64,000 nucleotides of DNA from Chitinimonas sp. BJYL2 (GTDB taxonomy: Bacteria; Pseudomonadota; Gammaproteobacteria; Burkholderiales; Chitinimonadaceae): assembly GCF_027257935.1 (NCBI RefSeq), contig NZ_JANZKW010000002.1:855722-919721 (forward strand), read 5' to 3'. The position numbers were made by a program, and so were the translations under genes. Under the pieces are notes generated by a model, which saw only the letters and a list, made by a program, of their open reading frames with translations, did no database searches and was not told where the DNA came from. The stretch's first letter is position 1, and each line of letters begins with the position of its first letter. Below, in pieces: positions 47,638 through 58,400 of the stretch.

Positions 47638-48180
47638 TTAACTATCGGACGTGCTGAGGGCCAGCGATTGGTGTTCGCCCGTGGGAAGGTGTTCGAATTC
47701 GATCTGGCTGGCGGTCAGCGCGATGACCTTGTAACTGGCATCGAGGGCCTCGCCGGCTTTGGCGATGAGCATCTGCTCGCCACGACTCAGGTAGACCACG
47801 TCCTGGCCGCCGTCGTTGAAGCGACCAAGGAATTTGAACGGGAGCGGTGGCGGGCCGACGGGTATCGGGGCACTCACGACGGGTGCGGGTGCTGCAACGG
47901 GTACCGGGGCCGGCGGGGGTGCCGTCCAGCCTTTGTTGGCGAACGGGTCGGGGATGGTGTCGGGTAGCTCAGTCGCAGCAGTCACCGTGGGCGCGGGCGA
48001 AGCAACCGGCGCAGACTGCTTAGGCGCAGCGGGAACCAAGGCTAGCGCTGCTTCCCGCACAGCAGACTCGGTAACTTCCAGCGTGGCATCGGGCTGTTCA
48101 ACGGGATAAAGCATTGCGATGACGGTTGCTGCCAACACACTACCCAGTATCAGCCAGCGTCGTTGGCTGGCTTTATCCAT
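47638..48180 (-). CDS. GspC/PilP-like protein
   Basis: A 180-residue protein with one N-terminal transmembrane segment (about 9-26), a long Pro/Ala-rich periplasmic linker (about 45-125) and a C-terminal beta domain (LPFKFLGRFNDGGQDVVYLSRGEQMLIAKAGEALDASYKV) resembling the homology region of GspC/PilP. It would connect the inner-membrane platform to the secretin encoded next. Overlaps the PilO-like gene by 8 bp. Confidence 0.82.
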   Translation of the reverse strand: MDKASQRRWLILGSVLAATVIAMLYPVEQPDATLEVTESAVREAALALVPAAPKQSAPVASPAPTVTAATELPDTIPDPFANKGWTAPPPAPVPVAAPAPVVSAPIPVGPPPLPFKFLGRFNDGGQDVVYLSRGEQMLIAKAGEALDASYKVIALTASQIEFEHLPTGEHQSLALSTSDS

Positions 48181-48706
48181 GGGCGCCTCGTTGGTAGACC
48201 GCGGACAGGGTCAGATCGCACGAGAGGGGCTTGTCGCCGATGTCTTCGCGGTTGCAGTGGATGCCGTCGAGGGAGAGGTTCGGGACGGCAACTTGCAAAG
48301 CAGCAACGTAGCGACGGATATTGGGGTAACTGGCGTCGAGCGTCAGCGTGACGCGATAGCGCAGGTACGGCAGGCCCGAGGTTTCGTCGAGCGTGTAATT
48401 GACCTCGGACAGGTCGAGTTTGAGTTTGCTGGCTTGGTCACCGAGGGTCTTGGCGAGTTGGGCGCTGTTGAATGCGGGTAGTGCGGATTGCGTTGGCTGA
48501 TATGCCGATGAAGCAATCGGCACACTAGTAGCAGTTGGCGATGTCAATTCCATCGACAGGTTCGCCAGCGCTTGTTTTTGCTGGGCGTACGACACACTCA
48601 ACATTACCGCGATCACCACCATCACACCGCCGAACACCGACCAAGCCAGATGCTTACGGGTGGTTTGACACAGGGAAAAGACGGCGAATGAGAACTGAGG
48701 AAGCAC
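48173..48706 (-). CDS. PilO/GspM-like protein
   Basis: A 177-residue bitopic protein with one transmembrane helix (HLAWSVFGGVMVVIAVMLSVSY), a short coiled coil (QQKQALANLSMEL) and a ferredoxin-like periplasmic domain (YLRYRVTLTLDASYPNIRRYVAALQVAVPNLSLD). The GTG at 48706 is chosen because GAAGG lies 8 nt upstream and the product then has normal topology; an ATG at 48778 is possible. It is the first gene of the secretion operon and should pair with the PilN-like protein encoded at the opposite end. Confidence 0.82.
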   Translation of the reverse strand: MLPQFSFAVFSLCQTTRKHLAWSVFGGVMVVIAVMLSVSYAQQKQALANLSMELTSPTATSVPIASSAYQPTQSALPAFNSAQLAKTLGDQASKLKLDLSEVNYTLDETSGLPYLRYRVTLTLDASYPNIRRYVAALQVAVPNLSLDGIHCNREDIGDKPLSCDLTLSAVYQRGAHG

Positions 48707-48876
48707 GGGTGTGGCCTTCGCTATAACGAATAGTAGACAGGGACAGTAGGCGACTGAGTCCGCCAAAACGGCGCGCAAATCAGTGCAGATCCTTGCGTTT
48801 TACGCCCCGGTAACGAAGTTAAACTCGAGAGGACCCAGAAACCGCTTCGTTTGGGTAGGGAATTTTGTGGGTCAGC

Positions 48877-48891
48877 GACTTGAGTCAAGTC
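48877..48891. promoter_or_regulatory. Palindrome and possible promoter upstream of the secretion operon
   Basis: GACTTGA-G-TCAAGTC is a perfect 7-bp inverted repeat around one base, 171 bp upstream of the first secretion gene. On the minus strand it contains TTGACT, with AAAATT 16 nt further, a possible but weak sigma-70 pair. The 260-bp gap holds no copy of the TTCACCC palindrome found elsewhere in this region. Confidence 0.35.
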
Positions 48892-48966
48892 ATGCCGCGC
48901 ACGCCCCTCGAAGTCAATTCTCATGAATGTAAAAATAAGGACCCTACTCCAATTCCGTGCGGGAAT

Positions 48967-49398
48967 TTACTGAGCCGCTTCAAGCGCCGAAACTAGTGCT
49001 CTCCCCAAAGCCATCGGATCTGATTCCCTCCCAAGGCATACATCCCGCCCAATTCGATCAAATCCACCATTGGCCCCAAGGTTACGCATTGGGATTAACC
49101 AAATACCATCTTCATCAAGCTCGACTTCCACACACTTAGCCGACTTCACGAAGGTACTCCACGACTTAACCCCGGCCAACTGCAAAACCGGATCAAACAA
49201 TCCTTTCCATGAAGTCGGATGAGGCACATCGGATTTAGATACTTCTAATGCCTGGCCGATGAGCGCACCAAGCTTATCAATATGACTAATTTCGGTAGAG
49301 CGGGGGGGTGCCCCCATAATCCAAACACCTGCCGTGGTCTGCGACTGAGCGAAGACAATAACTTGTGTTTTCCTTAGATAAGCAACGACTCTTTTCAT
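48967..49398 (-). CDS. Probable immunity protein for the Rhs toxin
   Basis: A 143-residue cytoplasmic protein with no signal or membrane segment and no enzyme motif I recognise. It starts 6 bp after the giant toxin gene, and the toxin stop lies in the same bases as its ribosome binding site (TGAGGAATT), so it is translationally coupled. A small gene directly after a polymorphic toxin C terminus is nearly always its cognate immunity gene. Assignment is by position and the matching toxin type; direct family recognition is weak. Confidence 0.75.
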   Translation of the reverse strand: MKRVVAYLRKTQVIVFAQSQTTAGVWIMGAPPRSTEISHIDKLGALIGQALEVSKSDVPHPTSWKGLFDPVLQLAGVKSWSTFVKSAKCVEVELDEDGIWLIPMRNLGANGGFDRIGRDVCLGRESDPMALGRALVSALEAAQ

Positions 49399-49404
49399 AA
49401 TTCC

Positions 49405-52400
49405 TCACGGATAAACAACCACCTTAACTGCGACCCCTTTGGAGGCACCATACTGTACAGCCGCGCTCATAGCAGCTTGCTGTGCCGTGTTGCCCGTATG
49501 TGGTACCGCGATTACTAGTTCACGTGCTGTCACCCCCGTTACGGTAACGTTTGCCCAAGTCCTCGAAGTAAAGGCCGCGACAGAATCTACGTAGCTACTC
49601 ACTGTACGGCTTAACGCTGAAACAGACTGATATGACTTCGCACCGAGGTCCAAACTCTTGATACTAGTCGCCACGCCTTTTTCGAATTTATCGATGACAG
49701 GGAAGTTAGCGGGCAGGTTCTGCCCCAAGGCTTTCTCAATCGCAACACCCCGTTCAAAAGGATGCAGAGCCCAAACACTCCTTGCTGCGACGTTCGCCTC
49801 GCCTAGTACAAACTTAGCAAACAAGTTGCGCGATACATTAGCTACCGAGCCAGCCCTGCCCAACGTGGCAATGTTCATAGCCCCATAGGCTACTCCCGCA
49901 AACAAATTCCCAGCAGCAGCGCCGTATTCTCCACTCTTGTACGCTTCCGTCATGCGGCGTCCATAGCCACCGGTAATTGCTGTCTCGGTACCATTGAGCA
50001 GACTCTGCCCAACTTCATTGCTTGGGGAACGGGTTTCGCCCCACTGCTCCACCATGGCCTGACTAGGATGACAATGTGGGTTCTGCAGACACTCTGTCAG
50101 GGGATTGGAAGTATCCCTCTGGTTTTGGGAAGAAGTCGTTCTTATTTGGTCTCCCGCAACAGATCCAGACGAGGTTTCACTAGTAGCCTCGCCTTCCTCT
50201 AGATCAGACTGTCCTCCTTCTGCATCAGTTTGCGCAACTGTGGCCTCTGGTTCATCAACAGTACCCTGCGCACCCGGCAAGCGCCTAGCCGCAAAACCTG
50301 TTGGATCGGTTAGATTCGTTGGGTTGTTCCATACATAGGTATAGCGGTTATAGCTCTGGCTATGCTCCGGCTCCTGAATCAACGGATCTGCAGACATAAA
50401 CCGGGCAACTAGCGGGTCGTAAACACGACCGTTCATGTGCACGAGGTCCAACGCATCCAGCATCTCATGGCCGGTGTAGCCCTTGTTGTCGGTCTGACCG
50501 TCTAGGCTGTCCGGCGTGCCGTTGCCGTTCAGGTTGCGGCGCTTGCCCCAGGCATCGAAGCCCAGCTGCTCAACAAAGTTGCCGGCCTCGTCGCTGATAC
50601 CTACTACCGAACCCAAGCGGTCCACATGCGTCCAGCGTAGTTGGGTGTTGCCGCCCTCTTCGATCTCCACCCCCAAGCCTTGCGGCCAGTAGGTCTTGAT
50701 GCGCTTCACGGCACTGCTGCTGTCCAGCTCTACTTCCATGGCGCCCGCATAGACAATACTGCCGTCCTGCTTGAGCTGCTTGAGACGCTGGTGCTCCGGT
50801 CCGTAGACGAACTGGCTCCAAGTCGTCGCACCGCTAGCGCAGCTGCCATCACCTTGGATGCTGCCTTTCGTCATGCACAGCGGCATGTCGAAGCTGGTCC
50901 AGCTGATGTTTCGACCCGCACCACTCGTCATATTGCCGTTGGCGTCGTAGCTGAAGCTACCTACGCCATCGATGCTGTCCACGGCATGAGGTCGGATGGC
51001 GGTGGCGCCTTGGGTCGGATAGCGGTAGCTACCCGGCAGACCCGTGCCTACCCCAGTCTTGCGGGTCAGGTTACCGATCGCGTTGTACTCGAAGTACTGC
51101 GTAGGCTGCCCCGTCACCGTAGCTGTAGCAAGGCGGTTCAGGCCATCGTAGCTAAAGCCTTCGATGGTCGAGTTGGTACCGCTCCAAGTGTGGGTACGCT
51201 GATCCACATTGCCAAGAACATCGTAGCTGTAGCTCTCCCTCATCTTCGATTGCTGGGCGGCATTGGTGTATTCGCCCTCGTTCAGTAGGCCGGTGTGCTC
51301 GTTGTACTCGCGCGTCTGGATCAGGCCATTACCCAGCTGCGCGGTTTCAACACGGTTCGCAGCATCCTGCTTGATGGCTTCCCACAATTTCAGACCATTA
51401 CGCTCGATGTGCTTCAGGTAGCCGTAACCGTTGTATCGATTCTCGACCTTGCGAGTCTTGGTGACATCGGTGCCACGGCGTTCCGAACGGCTGATCGGAC
51501 GACCCCAGCTGTCGTAGCTCTGCGTGCTGACGTAAACCGTATCGAGCTGGGTTGTGGTCGTGTCCGGACGGCCGAGGCTGTCGTAGGTATGAATGCGGCT
51601 GTAAGTCTTATTGGTGCTGGTGCCAGTGTACGCTTCTACCAGCTGACCACAGCTCTTGGTGGCGGCGCAGTTGGACGGATTGGTGGCGTGGTCGTAAACC
51701 CAGTGGCTTTCCAGGTTGGGTTCGTACCGTGCCGTCATCCGGTTCAGGTCGTCGTACTCGGTACGGGTGTATTCCTTTTCCTTGTCGGCCTGCAGCGTCT
51801 TCAATGCCGCGGCTGCACGGGCCTTGGGACTGATCTGGCGATAGACGCGGCCTAGCGGGTCGACGCTGTATTCAATCCGGCCCAGATCCGGGTCCTTCAG
51901 TTCTATCTTGCGGCCCAACAGGTCATAGACTACTTCGATCACGTTCCCTGCCGGGTCGGTGGTCTTGGTGAGGTTGCCCCAAGCGTCGCGACCAAACAGA
52001 GTCTCCCCGTTGAGGGCATCCTTCGTTCTCACCAATTGGCCCACGACATTACGGGTATCCGTCTTTGTCTGGGTCTTCGGGTTGGTCGTGGTCGTGTCCA
52101 GGCCGTTGTAGGCCGTAGTGGTTGCCACCAGCGCGCCCGTATCCGACGGCGTTTCCACCTTCGTGACCCGGTTCAGGTTGTCGTAGGTCATACGACTCGC
52201 CAGCTTGGCGGTCGTACCGTCAAAGGTAGGCTGATACACCTCCCACACTCGACCACGGCTGTCGTAGCGGGTGTCGACCACTATGGCGCGGCCATCAAAG
52301 CCGTAGGTTTGCTTCCGCAGTTCGTGACCGGCGCTATCGCGGTACACCAGGCTTGGTACAGACGTGCGCTGTGTGCCCTTGAAGGTATCCACGATGGCGA

Positions 52401-55400
52401 CAGTGGTTGCACCGATTGGACAGCTGGTGTCGCACTGCTTCAGGTACTGGCGCACCTCGGTGTACTTGGTCGAATCGGTATCGTCGTGACGGATTTCCTT
52501 CTTCACCTGCCCAAAGGCATCGACCACCCATCGAGTCTCGATACCATTGGGGCCAACCAGACGTGTCTGCTTGCCCGTTGCAGCGTCGTAGCCTCGGGTT
52601 TCGGCTTGGCCGAGTGCATTCTTGACCGTTTGCGGGAAGCGGCCCTTGGGCTCGTAGATCACCTCTTCGGCAACACGCGACTTGGTCGTACCCGTGACCG
52701 GGTCCGTCCAGGTCTGGGTCTTCTTGCCGACCAGGCCGAATGCGTTGTTGCTGCGGTCGAGCTCGGTCGTGACTTTGAGCGCAGGTTGATTCGGCTCGAT
52801 GATCTCTGTCTTCACTGAGCCTACATCATCGTAATCCAACTCAATTTCTCGTTTGATCGTCGATCCCGAGCTTTGTTTAATAACAGTTTTAAATTCAGGC
52901 AAGCCCAACAGCCAAGTGCTCTCGGCATTCCGATAGCTCTGAGTCGTTGTGGTATTGAAAGTAGTCCCACCACCAACTGCATTGTGCGATTGCTGGGTCA
53001 AGTTGCCGTAATCATCACCGTAGGTGTTAATTACAGTCGTGGTGGAAATAGGGGTGCCATCCAACTCCCAGCGGGCCTCAGTTGTCTGCTCAAGGTAAGC
53101 AAAATGGGTGCTAAGACCACTAGCAAGCGTTAACGAACGTTGCTGGTAAACATTGTCGGTTTGAGTAATCCGTGAACCATCAACATCAAGTGTTTTGGCC
53201 TGCTTGACCAGTCCGACAAAGGGCCAATCCTGACGGTACTCAGTATGTTGTTGCATTCCGGTATCCAGATCAGTCACCTTGGTACGGGCAAAACCCAAAC
53301 TACCGCGACCTAATTGATCGAACGCAGCACCCGCGTATTGGTATCCCTTGCGTACCCATCCACCTTGACCATTGCTCGTGCGCAACTCTTTGACAAGAGC
53401 ACGTATCTCCAGACCAGGCCTGACCGGGTGTTCACGTGGGAATTCACCTAAGGCATTGTCGTAAACAGCCGTGTCAATGCCTCGGCTATAACTGACCTCT
53501 GCACGATGGCCCAAGCCATTCACCACCGCAACCAACTTGTCATCCAAGCCTGTCGTATTCAGCTGGAATAAGGTAGCGGTTCCGTCTTTATCGAGAATAT
53601 AAGCGATCGCAAGCTTGCCATTACCCAAGAAGTCGCCGGAAACCATAACGCCTTCATCATGCTGATTTGTTTGCCCCAAGCTGTCCGGCCCAGCGGACAC
53701 GATCTTCCGAGAAAACCCAATGGGAGCTTGAATGGGCAAGCAATGCCAATCCCCAGCACGGTAGCGACATGCGTGCCCTGCAGATTCCGCAATGAATTCC
53801 GACCCAGAAACACCAGCAAAATTTCCAAAAGCGGCGTATCGGAAGGGCAAAGCTTTGCAAAGCTTAGAATCCGCCTTGGTTAAACAGTAGCCTACTGCAT
53901 TATTTGCGAATATCAGGTCACTGTAGCCATCTTCATTAATATCGGCAGACTGACTTGGCAGGTTGATAGAGCCACTCCATCTGATTAGATATGGCAATCC
54001 GGAAAATAGCGAGTCATGTTGAACAGTCTGCGCATTGTAGAGATGCTCAAAGGAAGTAGCTGACTGTGGACAGGCAAATCGTCCATCGGCTCCGTAACAG
54101 TTCACCTGCAAAGCTTGTGTAGTCGATTCAAATCGAATGAAATTAAAGTCAGTACGACCATCCTGATTAAAATCACCAACCACCGATACGTGAGGCCCCG
54201 GAGGTCCACCACCAAACCAAACTTGATTCAATGCGGTAATAGATAGCGGGGAGAGTTCGGTAGGCACCGTATTGTTGCCCAATTGAACACAGCCGCCACC
54301 CTCGCCATCACAATACCAATTCGGGCCAGCATCCCCAAGATAGTCAACTGGATAGTTGAACTCATTATCATTGGCAAATATGGTATCCATCACCCGGGAG
54401 CGAATCAACATTAATCCGTAACGCCCCTTACCACTCAAATCAACGGCGGCATATTGACCAGGTGTGAAGTAATCACCCTCATCCGTATCTTCACTATGAT
54501 TCATGGTCGAGCACGCAAAGTTGCCAGCCTGACGTACGTAACGACATTTGATCGGCGGAAAGTAATTCTCCCTGCCGTACGCAGAGCCTGCCAACTGACT
54601 TGCATTTCGCAACCCAGGCAAAATCAACAATTCGGTGGAACCATCTCCCTCAAAATCCATGGCCAGCATCTTGGAGCCATTGTTATACCCGGAAATATTG
54701 TCCGTAAATGGCCCGATATATTCCGCAATATTAATTTCGCGATTATCAAATCCAGAACCCGTAGAAAGCCCAATCAAGATGCGCCGCGTTTTGGTATATC
54801 TAGCGTAGTCAGTGCGACCGTCCCCATTGAAGTCGCCAGTTGCAGTTGAAACGATATCCTCATATTGTCCGGATTGGCCACGATCCACTACTGGCAGGCT
54901 CCAATCACCCACCTTGACCCACTGCAAACCAGCCGCAGGAACTGTAACCTTGCTCCACTCAAGTGATGTAGCTGGCAGGCAATGCCCACCGTTATCACAG
55001 GCCTGGATCGTAGAAAGCAGGCTGCGCCCACTGTATGGACTGGTCTCGTAAGCAAATTGGTAACGATTGGCCAAGGTGCCTCCCGTCCCGGCATCGCTGA
55101 CCTCGGCATAGGTCTCAACATGCTTGAGTCGCTGTGTGTTGCTGGTCAATGAACCAACCACATAACCTGAACTAGTATCTGGTCTATTCTCATAAACCAA
55201 CTGGACACGCGCCACAGCCTTGCTCACTCCTGCACTCAGGCTGCCATAAACAATACTGTCCAGATGCCATTCGCCCGTGGCATTCGACTCTATATAGCGG
55301 TAGTCGGTATAACCACCCTTACGCTGTTCCTTGCGTGAGAGTGCCCAGCTAAGTACTTCGGTAGAACCTTGTGCTTCAATTCGTGAGTCATCGGTCGCAC

Positions 55401-58400
55401 CAAAGTAGTCGATCAATCCGTCACGACGCATTACCTTAAAGCCATTGCCGTCACGCTTAATCAAATCAAAGCGCTCGCGCTCAGTGCGATAGGTAGCATC
55501 ACTGGACCAATAATCATTGCCGCTAGCCAGCACAAGGCGCTCACCGTTCAGGCATAGCCTATCGTCCTGATTTAGGCTCAAAGGCTTGCTGTCTTGATCT
55601 TGCGCCCAATTCTGGCGACAGCGCGTAATTTGCTGCGTACCACTTAAGCTCCAGCCCATGCCCAGCAAACCATTACCGGCCTGGCTGCTGTAGTTCAGAC
55701 TGAGATTAGGTTGCATGCCATTGGTACCCGGCGGTACCGCAATCGGGATACTGTAGGTTGCTGCGCCACTCGCGTTCACACCGAGCTCGCCAGGCAAGGT
55801 GCCGGCATCCGCGTTAGAAAGATGCGGCGGAGTGATGTCGACCGCGATAGGTGTCGCGTCGCTTGGACCAGTTGCCGTTGTTACCAAGAAGGTGGTTTCG
55901 ATCGTAGTCGTAACAACCGCACCCTGAGCGTTCAGTGCCCTCGCCTTCACCGCGTGATTGCCCGCCAGCAGGCCGTACCAGTTCGCACTCCACGTATTCC
56001 CGTTCTGAGTACCCGTGGTCACTACCTGGCCTTGGCTGTTCAGGAATTCCACCTTGGTGACGGCAGCCGTATCACCGCCCACTGTCGCACTCAGATTAAC
56101 GATTGCGGGTGCGATAAAGCTACCCGTAGGTGTCGCCAAATTCAGCGTTGTGGTCGCACTAGCATCCACATAGAACGCGTTCTCCAGCGAGTACAACGTG
56201 GTATTGCCCTGCCGTACCCGTGCCTTCACCCAATACGGCGCAGCCCGCGCACTCAGGTTTGGCTTACTGATGTACCAGGTGTTGGCTTCGGTATCCGGCT
56301 GTGCCGTCTGCCACTGGTCGTCTACCGCAATGGCCACTTCATCCACCCCAGCGCCCACATTGGTAAGCTTGGCCTTGGCGAACAGATTCGCTGGGGCGGT
56401 GGCGCGGTCGTTGTTGGCCGGGTTGGTCAGCGCAATGCGCAGGCTGGCCGGCATCGTGCAGGTGTTATCGGCGCACGGCAGGATGATCTTGGCGCTGCTG
56501 GTGACAGCAGTACCAGTGACGTAAATTGGTGCCCCAGCGTACTGGCTGGTATAAGCACTCAGGTCGATCTTGAAGCGATGGCCTGTGCCAGGCGTCTTGC
56601 AGGCGGACTGAACAGCGGCGCTGTCCGAACCTTCAATCAGGTTGGCGGTACCCGTCGTGATCGGTGTCCCACCGAGGATGCCCGGTGCATTGACGTGCAC
56701 CTGCACATTGACCGCACCCGTTTGGCTCTCTTGGCATACCCAGCCAATCAGTTCTGGCTTTTCTTCGGCGTTGATGCGGACACCATCCACCGTGCCCAGC
56801 AAGGGACTGTCGGTGATATTGAGGATATGGCTCTGCGATTCTGCTGTCTGACCCACATTGTTGGTGGCGCGCAGCTTGATGCGGTAAGCGTTCGCGCCGA
56901 GAGGAATCAGCTCATTGAGCGAGACATTGGCGGCATCGGTAGTCTGAGTAAAGAAAGCCGTCGATTCATACCCACTGCCCGTGTCACGGAACAGCTCCAG
57001 CTTCGTGATCTTGCCCGTGCCCACACTGGCGCTACCCGTGAAGCGGATCGAGGCCTGGGCACCAACTGCCACGCGCACATTGGACGGATTGGGGGCATCA
57101 AGGCTCGCCACAGGCGTCGAGACCACCGGAACGGTGTAGTTGCCGGAACCCGGAATATCCAGATGGCTGCCGCCGTTGAGCGACAGACCCTGCACATAGA
57201 TCGACTTGCCACCGTGGGCGGCGCGGTAGGGTTCAAGATCAAACGAGAAACGGAACGCACTATTGCTGGTACCGCAAGTGGTGGCCAGTGCGGCCTCGCC
57301 CGGCAGATTCGCTGTCTGGTTCAGCAGGAAGGTGCCGCTACTCGATGGCCCACCCACAAACAGCTTCACGCCAATGGCTCGTTCATCGTACTGGTCGCAG
57401 GCCCAGCCCTGGAGACTGGCTTTGCCCTGACCATCAATCACGACGCCTTCGACATTACCCTTGACCGGACCACGTTCAGTAACCGTGACGGTGATCTCCG
57501 CACTATTACCTGAGAGACCCTTGGCATCCGTGGCACGAACCCGGAGCAAGTAAGTGCCCTTGGCCAGCGTGACGGATTGATTGGACGCACTGCTGCCATT
57601 CAGTGTCCACAGCGGTGTCGCATTGGCACCGTTGAACAGTTCGAGCTTGGTGACATTGTTTTCAGCATCGGTACTGCCGGCATTGAAGCCCAGCGATACG
57701 GTGCCCCCAACGGGAACGTAGAACTGGGTCGGGGCTGCGGTCAGGCTGAACGTGGCTGTCGGTGCCGTATTGGGGATGACCGGAATGGTGAACGTACCGG
57801 AATTACCCAAAAGCGGATTGGCGCCGCCATTGAGCGAGAGGCCGTGGACATACAGAGCGCTGCCACCGTGGTCAGTGCGGAATGGCGCCAAGTTGAAATT
57901 CCAGCGGAAGGCGCTGTTACTCGTGCCGCAGGAGGTCGCAATGGCGGTCTCCCCGGTCAGATTCGCCGTCACCCGATTGAGCATCGCACCTGCAGGCCAG
58001 CCTTCACCAGCGTACAAATCGACCTCAATCGCACGCTCGTCCTTCTTGTCACAAGCCCAACCGAAAAGGATGGGTTCACCTTGGGCATTGTTGAAAATGC
58101 CATCAACGCTGCCAATGACCGGACCACGCTCACTCACCTGCACCATGACGGCTGGCGAGTTGGTGTAGTACACATCTGAGCCGCTACCATAAGTCACCCA
58201 GTCCGGAATGAACTCCCCCTGAGCCGCGACATACCAGTAAGTGCCCGCACCCACAGAATCATTGAAGACCAGGCTCTGTGTATCCTCCCGCACCAGTCGG
58301 CTAAACCCACTGCTCGGGCCAGTCGAGGAACGATAGATCTCCAAGAACGTTGCAGTCGGTACGCCTACTGCCGCAGTCAATTGAATCGCAGCATGACCAC

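Noticed and set aside
56220..56245. TTCACCCAATACGG half-match within the giant toxin gene
   Set aside because: The right arm of the palindrome is missing and no -10-like hexamer follows at the right distance.
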